Shown piece by piece: positions 1-11,276 of a stretch of DNA of 64,000 nt. Below the pieces are notes generated by a model. That model ran no database searches, was not told the origin of the DNA, and saw only the letters and a list, made by a program, of their open reading frames with translations. The position numbers and the translations under genes are program-made. Numbering within the stretch: the first letter of the stretch is position 1; every line of letters begins with the position of its first letter. Origin of the DNA: Siphonodentalium dalli (Eukaryota > Mollusca > Scaphopoda > Gadilida > Siphonodentaliidae); assembly GCA_032622095.1 (NCBI GenBank), contig CP136062.1, positions 161,442,875 to 161,506,874 of the forward strand. Reading direction: 5' to 3'.

Positions 1-641
1 ATATATTATTAAATTTTAATTGTGAAAGGTATTTTTCTTGACTCAACTCAGTTTGGAATAATCTATAAGTGCGAAATTTGTTAATTGTATCAATATCTAT
101 TTGTCACCGAATACTATTCGTCAATTTGTATTGTGATACCCATAATATATGGGCAGGGGGATGCTCCTATCCCGGTCCCACAGTAGATGCACCCCTGACT
201 TGGATTCCTGTAGTGGAAACTTCACTAATGATGTCTAGAGCAGTTTTAAGATGTCAAGATATCGGCAACAAAAGCAATAGATTATAGCGGCCTGGAACAC
301 ATTGTATAACCCCTTCACGTGAATTTGTTTTGTTTATGGTGCCCATGTCTGTTGTGAGCAATATCAGTTGAGGACAAGTCATAATTGAGATAGATAAATT
401 AAAAACAGGGTAAGCCAACAGCTTAAACGTATAGTGAATGACTTCCAACAACGCGTCGTCAGGGTGTGGAAAAACACGCCCATGGTAATTCAACAAAGGT
501 CCGTAACTATAGCGAAAATTTAGCAGGCGGAATCCAAATCCGGACCTCGGACCAGTAAAATTTCATATCAAATTCCATTCCATTAAGTTCGAACCCTACA
601 CAGGTATATGGAGACGAAGATTCCCATACCAATACCGAATA
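1..641. other. Intergenic or 3' flank, nothing recognised
   Basis: Both strands were read. Short open frames occur but none has a recognisable domain, and no repeat shared with the rest of the window was noticed. On the minus strand this is the region downstream of the lectin exon's stop codon, so it could include that gene's 3' UTR. Confidence 0.4.
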
Positions 642-886
642 TTATACGTCAATTTGACAAAGAAATTTGAAGTGATAAGAGGATCCATAAGCATCGAAGC
701 ATTCCATGTCCTTGGTCTTGTAGATGTTGTTTTTAGTAGAGTACTCTATTCTCATGCAGTCCTCGTCTCCCTCGTCGGGGTCTCCACTTGCCCAATCAAA
801 CCACGTCATCCAACTTCCGGCTCCGTTTTGTAGCCTCCACCCGGTGTCGTCTTCCGCCTGGTCTCTACCATCAATCCACAGAGTGT
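642..886 (-). CDS. C-type lectin-like domain, C-terminal half (terminal exon)
   Basis: This exon encodes the second half of a C-type lectin-like domain, a secreted or extracellular fold that often binds carbohydrate. The conserved pieces appear in order: LWIDGRDQ (the position of the family's WIGL motif), WFDWASGDPDEGDEDC (the long-loop region with the first loop cysteine), then MECFDAYG and FKFLCQ with the last two conserved cysteines, and a TAA stop at 642-644. The start is set by a splice acceptor: on the minus strand a pyrimidine-rich stretch ends in TTACAG at about 887, and the exon begins with two bases before the first whole codon (phase 1). The open frame continues to 971 without CTLD residues, so that part is taken as intron. 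The classic EPN or QPD calcium/sugar motif is not clear (GDPDEGDED is in its place), so sugar binding is uncertain. No 5' half lies close by; candidates at 29592-29798 and 57664-57870 end in the matching phase. Confidence 0.8.
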
Positions 887-1909
887 CTGTAAATATATGC
901 CGTATAGCTAATGGCGCTTTCCACAGAGGCCACACCCACAGCGGTAGTACCGCCCACTGGGAATAAGACACGCTTGCCCTTATATTTTAACTAGCTGAAA
1001 TAGTCTCCTCGGTGCGCATTGCTTACATTTAATTTTTGAATGGTTTAAATGAACTCCTTACTCAATTTAACATTTAAATTTAAATTAAATTTTTTTATTT
1101 CCACAAAAATTTAATTTTTGAATTTGTTTTTCAGATAGAACTATTCGCTCAATTTTACATTTAACCAAAAAATTATGATCTGTGTCATGCAAAATGAAAA
1201 CGTGTTATAACCATGGATAAATTTACAACATCATGGCGCAAATAGAAATTTCAGTATATTATGATTTGACAACAGAAATGATTTTTGAATATAGCCAATT
1301 TAACACTGATTGCATGAATGGTTATCCAAATTAGGGTGAAGAAAGACGGGACCAGAATTTGTGTGCAGCGAAAGACCGGTTCAGTAGCTGTTTGTCGAAA
1401 ATAGCTGCTAATAATTATGTGATTGACAGCTGTGGAATGGTCCATTGCAGAGATCGTGTATATTGTACTTGACTATTGTTAGCAATCTCATACTGAAATT
1501 GACACTGGGGGGACTAGCCAGTTCACCGAGTAACCGATCGGGGGCCGACGGTTTCTAAACTTGGATATTGTCAGTACTATGGTATGTAAATGCATGATAT
1601 AGGTAATTGGCAATATCGTATACACATTCGTTTGACTTCACTTGCAAGCGACCTCGTAAACACATATTTTTATCCCTTTCTAACTAAATCCTCATCGACG
1701 AGCAGTTCCCTTGGGTGAGTTAAGATAATACGTTTTTATTTACAGTAATACGAATCACTTCACTGGCGTGTTCAGAAAGGATTAACAAAGATTCATGTCA
1801 ACATAAGTTATTTTCTTAAAGTTTATTTAGAAATAGGCAGAAAACAGCGTCATTGTTATGAAAAAATTATAATTTTTTCTTACATTTGTCAACAATTAAT
1901 ATGTGTTAA
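887..1909. other. Intron or intergenic, AT-rich
   Basis: On the minus strand this is upstream of the lectin exon and is probably intron. It contains an A/T-rich stretch with TTTAAATT-like repeats around 1020-1170. No domain or RNA gene was recognised. Confidence 0.4.
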
Positions 1910-1978
1910 GCCAATGCATTCTCTTGTATATGCGAGGCGACCTATGGTCGACTCGCATATATAAGAGAATGCATTGGC
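1910..1978. repeat. 69-bp palindrome, fragment of the piggyBac-like MITE
   Basis: This is a near-perfect palindrome (33-bp arms with two mismatches around a 3-bp centre) starting GCCAATGCATTCTC and ending with its complement. It is the same unit found twice in each intact MITE at 38181-38529 and 52561-52948. The left flank (about 1880-1909) resembles the spacer between paired palindromes in other copies. The right flank runs ACAGGGCCCTTC and then diverges before the terminal repeat. It is therefore a truncated copy holding one palindrome. Confidence 0.85.
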
Positions 1979-2898
1979 ACAGGGCCCTTCTTGTTGTTTT
2001 TCGAAATCTTTGCCGTTCTGTTTATGGCCAATAAATCGTCCAGAATAAATTAGTAAATATTTACATTTGTAAACGTAGTTCAAACGTATTCTTATCTGAT
2101 ATAGAACAGTCGATGTGGTTCGAATTCTCAACAATGTTTGTTGATTGCTACATCCTTCTAGTGGAGATAGCGATCGGTTACTAACTTGTCGGTTTTATTC
2201 ACAGAAGTAACTCCATAAGAATTATATCTTTTTAATTTTTCCACAAATTAATGTGCATTATTCGGCATGTTGTTATCTGATCGCCACAAAGTATATGTGT
2301 ATAACTGATGGGAGAACGAATTTAATTTAAAAAAGGGGTGAAACATATTTAAACTACTTTGGCGGTTTGTGCTCCAAGATTATATTTACAAATTATTTGA
2401 ATTTTTCGCGGTATCGAAACAGGTCGATAAATACTTGAACTACCTTCCTACGAGCATCATATGCCCCAGAAAGACGCATTGAAGGTATTAAAAAATACAA
2501 CTTTGAATGTTTGGGTCCAAAACAAAAAATAACCATTTGCACGGCACGGAACAGAAAAGAGAGTTACTATACTATGGTATAGAAATAAAGAATGCGATAT
2601 GAATAACCAAATATTCCAGGCCAAAAATCTTGCGTTGCGATATCCGCTAACGCATGATTTCGTGTTGATATCTGATTACATAGAGAGTAATCACTTCATT
2701 CAAATGATGATGTGGTATAATTAATGAGAGGTAAGGACGTTGTTTTACAAAATATTCCCTGCCTCGAATTAATTATTTCACGTCACCAGTTCAATCTAGT
2801 GATTATTCTGTTCGTATATTCCACTATAAACATCTGATTTACCAGAAATCTGAATCATACCGTCATTATACCCATGATGCATAAATTTCGATAACGCA
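1979..2898. other. Intergenic, nothing recognised
   Basis: AT-rich sequence with no recognisable gene, RNA or shared repeat beyond the MITE fragment at its left edge. Confidence 0.35.
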
Positions 2899-2962
2899 TA
2901 TTATATATATATATATATATATATGTATATAGCTATATATATTTATATATATATATATATAT
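2899..2962. repeat. (AT)n microsatellite
   Basis: An almost uninterrupted TA dinucleotide run, directly abutting the start of the first pearl-like element. A second TA run follows the paired element at 4479, so the tandem pair sits inside a TA-rich target or has generated TA-rich ends. Confidence 0.9.
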
Positions 2963-3702
2963 ACTAGAAGGTGACCCGACTTCGTCCGGGCTTTGACCTT
3001 GAATTGTCCATTTTGAAGGTCAAGGTCAAGTGGGTCACGATTTGACCAGTCCAAAAACACTGCCCGGACAAAAGTACCCGACAAACGTGCCCGTCGAAAT
3101 CCATCCGGTTTTACCCGATTTGACCTTGAATTGATCATTTTGAAGGTCAAGGTCTGGTCGGGGTCACGATTGGACCCGTCCAAAACAATCAGTGAACAAA
3201 AGTAACCCCACGTATCAAATTTCGTCGAAATCCCATCAAAATTGGCGATTTGACCTTGAAGTTACCCGATTTCAAGGTCAAGGTCACGTCGCACGGGCAA
3301 ATGAATATGCTTATGAGAATCCCCGTACGAATGTACCCCCGCATACCAAGTTTCATCGAAATCCCGTAATATTCGGGCATTTGACCTTGAAATGACCGGA
3401 TTTCAAGGTCAAGGTCACGTCGCACGGACAAATTAATAGGTTTATGCCACTCCCCGGCCGAAGATACCCACACATACCAAGTTTCATCGAAATCCCGTGA
3501 TATTCGGGCGTTTGACCTTGAAATTACCCGATTTCAAGGTCAAGGTGACGTCGCACGGACAAATTAATATGCCTATGTTCGTCCCCGGCCGAAAATACCC
3601 CCACACACCAAGTTTCATCGAAATCGGGTGGGCCGTTTTCGAGTTCATCGCGAACACACAGACACACAGACAGACACACAGATCTTCCAAAATATATAAT
3701 AG
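2963..3702 (+). mobile_element. Pearl/Helentron-like non-autonomous element A1 with 131-bp core repeats
   Basis: The element begins ACTAGAAGGTGACCCGACTT with a small hairpin (CCCG...CGGG). It continues with tandem core units and ends in a C/A-rich (ACACAG/ACAGAC)n tract followed by AAAATATATAATAGA. The core phrase TTCATCGAAATCC recurs at 3352, 3483 and 3614, with a variant at 3221, giving an exact 131-bp period; a more diverged unit precedes them near 3092. This plan (5' hairpin, short tandem core, microsatellite-like 3' tract) matches the pearl and HINE classes described in bivalves and insects; assignment to them is inference. Apparent open frames on both strands are by-products of the repeats. 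Each unit carries an inverted TGACCTTGA / TCAAGGTCA pair. Confidence 0.65.
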
Positions 3703-4477
3703 ACTAGAAGGTGACCCGACTTCGTCAGGGCTTTGACCTTGATTTGACCAGTTTGAAGGTCAAGGTCAGGTGGGGTCAAACGCCAACACCCCAAAAATGG
3801 TGGAAATCGGCCCAGCGGATACCGGGAAATCGGCCCAGCGGATACCGAGATACCCTATGCATACAAAATCCGCCAGTTTAACCCGATTTGATTTCCACTC
3901 AAGTATATAAACGCGCCTCATATACACACGCTCATTAATTATCAAGTTTCAACGTAAAGATAAATTACCATCGGTGCCCGATATATCGCCAAGACGTCTG
4001 AAACAGTCAAATGCATCGGCCGGTTAAGCGTTAACGTGATCTAACGTTATGACCTCTAACGACGTCATAGAAGTTACGCATTGTTTTTATCCTGATGGAA
4101 GATAGTACCACTTCTTCTTGATAATTGAGGCAGATAACTAAAACGGATACGTATACGCATTATATATCGTTGGAAAGAGGAAACACGAAAGATTCTCACA
4201 GTGTCATTATTATGACTGGCATTTTATTATTCGCGCTGTTTCGAATCGATTTGTAAGCACCGAACTCAAATGAAAGTCCCGTAACACAGCGTAAAAACAG
4301 ATTTGACCTCGGCACGTGAAAAGTTGACCTCGGATCTGAAAATTAATATGCCTATGCCACTTCCCGACCGATAGTATCCTCACATACGAAGTTTAATCGA
4401 AATCGGGTCGGCCGTTTTCGAGTTCATCGCGAACACACATGCACACACAGACAGACAGATCTTCAAAAATATATAAT

Positions 4478-4480
<3 letters not shown>
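3703..4480 (+). mobile_element. Pearl/Helentron-like non-autonomous element A2
   Basis: This is a second copy of the same family, starting with the same ACTAGAAGGTGACCCGACTT at the exact end of A1. Its core is mostly lost or replaced: one TGACC-rich unit remains at the left, then about 450 bp of unrelated sequence. Its 3' end (GTTTTCGAGTTCATCGCGAA, then an ACACAG tract and ATATATAATAGA) matches A1. The two copies are head to tail with no spacer. Confidence 0.6.

Positions 4481-4548
<68 letters not shown>
4479..4548. repeat. (AT)n microsatellite
   Basis: A TA dinucleotide run directly following the 3' end of element A2. Confidence 0.9.
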
Positions 4549-4552
<4 letters not shown>

Positions 4553-7500
4553 TAAACAGTTGCTGTTGATTAAACGGTATAATGCCATAGACAGTTACAG
4601 TATGAGTTCGTATACCACGTATACAGTCTAGGAATCACTGAACTAAATGGTTTCCCATAGGCGACAGTGTTAACGTTTCGGCCAAATTCACTGAATTGAA
4701 GCATGCAGGCCATACCAGTGATGTTTACCCAGCTAGATTGACACCAGTTGATCACGAAAATGCAAGAAAAATCATAGGTCATGTGTTTACTTTTTTAAAT
4801 AAATCCCCAAGTCTACGACAGGGCTATCTCACAGCCAAATTTGATCTGGAAAAACCCAAGACTATAGCAGCTAGTTAAATAAATTTCCCGCTCACAAAAA
4901 TCCATTCCCCCATTCATTCACCAGTTAAAATTATTTAGATATTATGTACAAATCAAATAAACGCGATGTCATCCTTTAATAACGTGTCGCATGTATCAAG
5001 TGAAGGTCATTCTTCAGTTACCTTCAACTTTCCACGGTGTACTCGCTCCCCGACTCTAGAACACATTTAGCTCCCTGATTCCTATATATATGTAAATGTG
5101 TGAAACACAGCGTTTCTTATAGTATTTTATCAAAATATAGACCTTACTGAAATCAAAAATGGATTATATCGAGCAGTAGTGGTTTATTTTTCCAATATGA
5201 GGCATCCTGAAAATTAATGTCAATCCTCAAAATAAAGCCAAAAAATTAAGATATTGTTTTTCAATTTTACTAGCTGATGCATCTCGTATAACTGAAGTAT
5301 GCCCTTATATACCATAATATTACTAAATTGAAGAGGAAATGTTAATATACATTTTGAGAGGGATATCTTGTCCAATTGTAAACACTTTTCATACAGAATT
5401 TGGCAATTTATAATAAACATTTACCAAAATTAACAGAAAATAAAAAATAAAAAATACTTTAATAGCAATATAAAGCAACCATAAGTCAATTTAAATATCT
5501 AAACATAATGATAGAACATCAGACACAGCCTCAGACATGAAATTTTACCAGATGGCAGGGCATACTGTCTGTTTAACAAACCTGCCATGGCAATTTTGCA
5601 CGACAGTAACTCTAGTGGTGATGCTATCACCCCCCGACTTGGGGTGGGGTTACGGTCCCCATTAAGACTACTGGGTGCCGGAAAAGCTTAATTGGGTCAA
5701 CTGTCACCTTTTCCCAATTGGGGGGGGGGGGAAACACTCCTCTAAACCCTAGGTAACAAGTTTATGTGTAAAACCACATAGAGCATCTTCAGTGTAGCCT
5801 CTATTAGTATGTGCGTCATGTCGAATATTTCAGCGTTTGAGGCTTTGAGTGGTTTTATCTGCGTGCCGTCCTTAGTGTGAACCAAACAAGAGCGGTAACT
5901 CTATAACGTTTTTGTCACGGTTCGACAATCTGGAGATATTATCTACTGTTCAAAATGATTTTTGTAGAATATATGCACTGTAAAAACTCAGGGCATATAA
6001 ACTTATCTAATTAAAACGCATGAGAGACATACTTATATGACATGTGATGTGTTTTAGTAAAACACACATGTTTATCATTAAATCACGTTCAGTGTTTTTA
6101 TAAGACACCAGTATTTATATAAATACACGTAATAGTGTTTTAATATAAACAACTACGGTCAGACGCTCGTAGCCCGTTTATATATAACCATGGGTATATG
6201 CCAGAATTACACAATGAAATCACACTCAACAGTTTGGATCGATAAGCCTTGTCTGTGTATTTTGATATTGCGTGTTTAGACAATCGGTCTTCCGTATCAT
6301 TTCTACAACACAATTATCGTCTTACTTGCAGCACGACGTTACCGTGTGATCGCCACGGAAGCGTTTTTATTCCGAGTATGGTCAATATATTGCCGCCGGT
6401 GCAGTGTATTTTCGAATAGAAAACAAATAGGCCTATGTCGAAAGCAGAAACTACGTCGCAATGGGCACCCCTGGTTGAGTCTGGGATATTTGGCACTCGG
6501 GACTTGGCTATAGAGGGTTTTCGTTGGGGTGGTCCCCACCTTGGAATTTCCAACCGCACCCAACCCCATTGAACCACACCAAACTCACAAGTTTGCGTGA
6601 TTCAATATGCACACCCCCGGTGCTTTGATTTTTCCCAAATGTTCCCTCACAGACTACTAGATGGTAGTCTATTCTAAATGGACCAGTAGTCTTGTGGCCA
6701 CTGGCCAGGCAGGGAGCTGAAAAGGATGGTTCGGCCCAGTATGAGATTAATAAATCCTAGCATCTAGTGGTATAACGCCAGACAAATTTACACCCCGATT
6801 TATAATCTGCTGAGAATCGTCTCATTATAAGTCGATAATGTGATTAAAACGCTCTCATATTCAGCACATTATCGACTCAAAATTCCAAAGTTCCAAGATA
6901 ATGCGCGATTTTTTCGGGAGAACAGGCTGCGTAAAAACGTCAACCGTAATTTGTACGATATCATGCTGGCAACTCTGCTGCCGGTATAATGCCGTCAAAT
7001 GTAACAGCCTAATTGTTTACAGTGTATGCATTCATAAAGCGCTAGTTTAACTGACATAATTCACTTGTGAAATTATCGTTTATAATCACTATAGGGATGT
7101 AATCAAATAGACTCATCATGGCTGCTGCCCGGATTAAAATTCATGGCAATGTTATGTCAATCATTGTAAATAGCAGGGATGGGATAATTGTAATTTGTAA
7201 TTGCAATTGACTGTAATTAATTACATTTTTTCAAGTAGTTTTTTTTCCACGTAATTGGTAATTGAGTTTATTCTCAATTACATGTAATTGCAATTGCAAT
7301 TGGTTAGGATGTAATTGTAATTGTAATTATGTCTAATTTCAATTACTTCAAAATCACAGGTATTATTATCGACTCATTATGGGGCGATTCTAAGCAGATA
7401 ATGTGCGGACACTGACAAATAAGCCAACCCACGCTTTCCAGGTGAACGCTCTTTAATATGTGCGTCACTCTGGCCCCCGCCATAAAAAGAAATAACGGCT

Positions 7501-7774
7501 ATGACTCCATTATCTGCTTAATTCAGAAGCAAATAATCACATAATGTATATATTTTTCATTTTAGGTCGATTATGTGCATTTGCGCGAGGATATGTTGCT
7601 TATTCGATGCATTATTCGAGCCATTCGATAAACAGTGCAATAATGGTTCTCCGCTGGCTTCATTCACATATAAACATTCCACATGTTTGTACTTTATATA
7701 TCACATCACAAACTCAGCGATGAACGACGAACGAATTATACTATTATTTATAGAAACATACGTTTACATAAGAA
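4549..7774. other. Intergenic; low-complexity TAATTG tract at about 7185-7345
   Basis: No gene or known element was recognised. Around 7185-7345 the sequence is dominated by TAATTG/CAATTA words and is highly self-complementary. A 12-base G run lies near 5720. Between 6780 and 7600 phrases such as GATAATGTG and its complement recur, suggesting a decayed transposon, but no ends could be defined. The open frame at 4696-4878 (60 residues) shows no recognisable domain. Confidence 0.35.
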
Positions 7775-8532
7775 ACTAGCCGATGAGCCCGACGTTGTCC
7801 GGGCTATTCAAAAACCAAATTTCAAGTCGATAGCTCCACCCGTTTCCGAGATCTGGTCTTCGCATTCGCGAAGCTGACATCGCACGGATTCGGCGACCCG
7901 ATAAAATTTGTATCCGGGGCAAGATACCTTCACATACCAAATTTCAAGTCGATAGCTACACCCGTTTCCGAGATCTGGTCTGCGCATGCGCGAAGCTGGC
8001 GTCGCACGGGCTCGACGACCCGATAAAATTCGTATCCGGGGTAAGATACATTCACATAGCAAATTTCAAGTCGATAGCTCCACCCGTTTCCGAGATCTCG
8101 TCTGCGCATGCGCGACGCTTGCGTCGCACGGGCTCGGCCACCCGATAAAATTCGTATCCGGGGCAAGATACATTCAAATACCAAATTTCAAGTCGATAGT
8201 TCCACCCGTTTCCGAGATCTGGTCTGCGCATGCGCGAAGCTGGCGTCGCACGGGCTCGGCGACCCGATAAAATTCGTATTCGGTGCAAGATACATTCACA
8301 TAGCAAATTGCAAGTCGATAGCTCAACCCGTTTCCGAGATCTCGTCTGCGCATGCGCGAAGCGGGCGCCGCACGGGCTCGCCAATACGACAACGTCCACC
8401 GCCTGGTCAAACTACACACACGTACCAAGTTTGGTCCCGATCGGTCGAGAATCGTAGATTTGTATAAATGACAAACATACAGACAAACATACAGACAAAC
8501 ATACAGACAGAGGTCTTCAAAATATATAGGAG
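7775..8532 (+). mobile_element. Pearl/Helentron-like element B1 with 122-bp core repeats
   Basis: It starts ACTAGCCGATGAGCCCGACG with a 5' hairpin (GCCCG...CGGGC) and holds about five core units of 122 bp (TTCAAGTCGATAGCTCCACC at 7821, 7943 and so on). A unique 3' domain with ACCAAGTTTGGTCCCGATCG follows, then a (ACAGACAAACAT)n tract and AAAATATATAGGAG. Each complete core unit has the 10-bp palindrome GCGCATGCGC. The many overlapping open frames of 64-140 residues on both strands result from a period and base composition that avoid stops; they are not genes. Confidence 0.7.
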
Positions 8533-9336
8533 ACTAGCCGATGAGCCCGACGTTGTCCGGGCTATTCAAAAACCAAATTTCAAGTCGATAGATCCACCCG
8601 TTTCCGAGATCTGGTCTGCGCATGCGCGAAGCTGGCGTCGCACGGGCTCGACGACCCGATAAAATTCGTACCCGGGGCAAGATACATTCACATTCCAAAT
8701 TTTAAGTCGATAGCTCCACCCATTTCCGAGATATCGTCTGCGCATGCGCGAAGCTGGCGTCGCACGGGCTCGGCGACCCGATAAAATTCGTACGTTGTCC
8801 GGGCTATTCAAAAACCAAATTTCAAGTCGATAGCTCCACCCGTTGTCCGGGCTATTCAAAAACCAAATTTCAAGTCGATAGCTCCACCCGTTTCCGAGAT
8901 CTGTTCTGCGCATGCGCGAAGCTGGCATCGCACGGGCTCGGCGACCCGATAAAATTCGTATCCGTGGCAAGATACATTCACATACCAAATTTCAAGTCGA
9001 TAGCTCCACCCGTTTCCGAGATATCGTCTGCGCATGCGCGAAGCTGGCGTCGCACGGGCTCGGCGACCCGATAAAATTCGTATCCGGGGCAAGATACATT
9101 CACATACCAAATTTCAAGTCGATAGCTCCATCCGTTTCCGAGATCTCGTCTGCGCATGCGCGAAGCGGGCGCCGCACGGGCTCGCCAATACGACAACGTC
9201 CACCGCCTGGTCAAACTACACACACGTACCAAGTTTGGTCCCGATCGGTCGAGAATCGTAGATTTGTATAAATGACAAACATACAGACAGACAAACATAC
9301 AGACAAACAGACAGAGGTCTTCAAAATATATATGAG
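8533..9336 (+). mobile_element. Pearl/Helentron-like element B2
   Basis: This is a second B copy beginning exactly where B1 ends. Its core is scrambled: the 5' phrase GTTGTCCGGGCTATTCAAAA recurs internally near 8793 and 8843, each followed by core sequence. This suggests internal rearrangement, template switching or nested short copies. The 3' domain and ACAGAC-type tract are intact. Confidence 0.7.
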
Positions 9337-9991
9337 ACTAGCCGATGAGCCCGACGTTGTCAGGGCTATTCAAAAACAAAATTTCAAGTCGATAGCTCCA
9401 CCCGTTTCCGAGATCTGGTCTGCGCATGCGCGAAGCTTGCGTCGCACGGACTCGGCGACCCGATAAAATTCGTATCCGGGGCAAGATACATTCAAATAGC
9501 AAATTTAAAATCGTCCGGGCTATTCAAAAACCAAATTTCAAGTCAATAGCTCCACCGTTTCCGAGATCTGGTCTGCGCATGCGCGAAGCCGGCGTCGCAC
9601 GGGCTCGTCGACCCGATAAAATTCGTATCCGGGGCAAGATACATTCACATAGCAAATTTCAAGTCGATAGCTCCACCCGTATCCGAGATCTGGTCTGCGC
9701 ATGCGCGAAGCTGGCGTCGCACGGGCTCCGCGACCCGATAAAATTCGTATCCGGGGCAAGATACATTCACATAGCAAATTTCAAGTCGATAGCTCCACCC
9801 GTTTCCGAGATCTCGTCTGCGCATGCGCCGCACGGGCGTCGCACGGGCTCGCCAATACGACAACGACGACCGCCTGGTCAAACTACACACACGTAACAAG
9901 TTTCGTCCCGATCGGTCGAGAATCGTAGATTTGTATAAATGACAGACAGACAGACAAACAAACAAACAGAGGTCTTCAAAATATATATGAG
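9337..9991 (+). mobile_element. Pearl/Helentron-like element B3
   Basis: This is the third B copy, with the same 5' start (one change: TTGTCAGGGC) and the same 3' domain and tract. An internal fragment of the 5' phrase (GTCCGGGCTATTCAAAA) occurs near 9513. It is joined without spacer to B2 on the left and element C on the right. Confidence 0.7.
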
Positions 9992-11106
9992 ACTAGCAGG
10001 TTAGCCCGCCACTGGCGGAATTCGTCCCATGGCTTTGTTTCAGAAACATGACATTTTTGAATATGAATTTAATGTTTTTTAAATTTAATATATTTTGTTT
10101 CTGAATTGTTTTTTTATTGTTAATTTTTTTTAATTTTAAATTGTTTTAATTAAATTGTAAATTGTTTTAATTAATTTTTTTGTTTCTGGCGGAAAAATTT
10201 ACCCGTAGAAATCCCCCCTTCCTAGGAACGACAGACAACGCATTCTTTGTTTCGTGAAATCTCTCTACGATAACATTGCATTGAATTTAAAACAAACGCT
10301 TCCCGTCGGGAAATCTGTCTGCATAATATTTTGAGTCTGCCGTGTCGTGAAATCTCTCTGCATAATAGATAACATTGCATTGAATCTGTTGTTGGCATTC
10401 AGGGCTTCGGGTCGTTGTTGTTGGCATCACGGCTCCCCGAAAACTCTCACATTGCCGAAAACGTGTATTTAGTAATATCGTTGTTGTTGATATTTACGGC
10501 TTGGGGGCTATTTTCTTATTTAGCAAGTTTGAGCTCAATCGGTTCGAGTCTATAAAGGACACACTCATATATATGACACTTCCCGTGGGTAGCAAGTTTG
10601 AGCTCAATCGGCATTCCCTGGAATTTCCCGTAGATTGGCAGATTCCAGTAGCTTTATAACGGTATATCTGGGGAGAAATCTGATGCTATATTCGTGATTA
10701 TCTGGGATGATTTCGGTATATAACTATATACTGTAAAAACAAAGCGCGCCACCCGTGCTCGCAGGGTTGGTCAGAAACAAATGTTTTTTAAATTTAATGT
10801 ATGTTCCGTATATCTCTCTGCAGATGCAAATAACGTTGAATGGCAAACAGACGCTCTTTATAGAGATGCGTAAAAAACAAACGCTCATTAAATAATCACT
10901 TGATTAACCCACGCCGTGCGTTTGCGGTGATTTGAGATTGGAGAACGGGTGCTCTGAGCTTCTCTAAACCGCGACCACGGTCGTGTCGGTGGGATTTGAC
11001 ACTTACATAGGAAGTTTGAGCTCAATCTGTACACGCGTTTTGGATTCTATGAAGTACACACACACACACACATATATATACGAAGTCTCAAAATATATAG
11101 TATAGA
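9992..11106 (+). mobile_element. Pearl/Helentron-like element C
   Basis: A different family with the same architecture. It opens ACTAGCAGGTTAGCCCGCCA with a hairpin (CCGCCACTGGCGG). The interior repeats phrases such as AAGTTTGAGCTCAATC (near 10525, 10590 and 11010) and GATAACATTGCATTGAATC (near 10268 and 10367). The 3' end is a (CA)n tract and TCAAAATATATAGTATAGATG. It starts at the last base of B3, making four elements in direct succession. Confidence 0.55.
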
Positions 11107-11276
11107 TGAACGGCGGATTCAATGTCGTTATGGGATTTTGACCGCGAGAAAAATTAAGCTATTTAAGAAATGGATGTTGATTTGCTTGCGTTCCATAGAG
11201 TATGGATGCAAGTTGGTCTGACATTTTGTGTGGAAATGAAACATGAAAATGTCAGACCAACTAGCATCCATACTCT

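Noticed and set aside
7808-9965. Family of repeated Arg-rich proteins on both strands
   Set aside because: These frames are generated by the 122-bp core units of the pearl-like elements; they occur on both strands, share no start or splice signals and end in the repeat tract.
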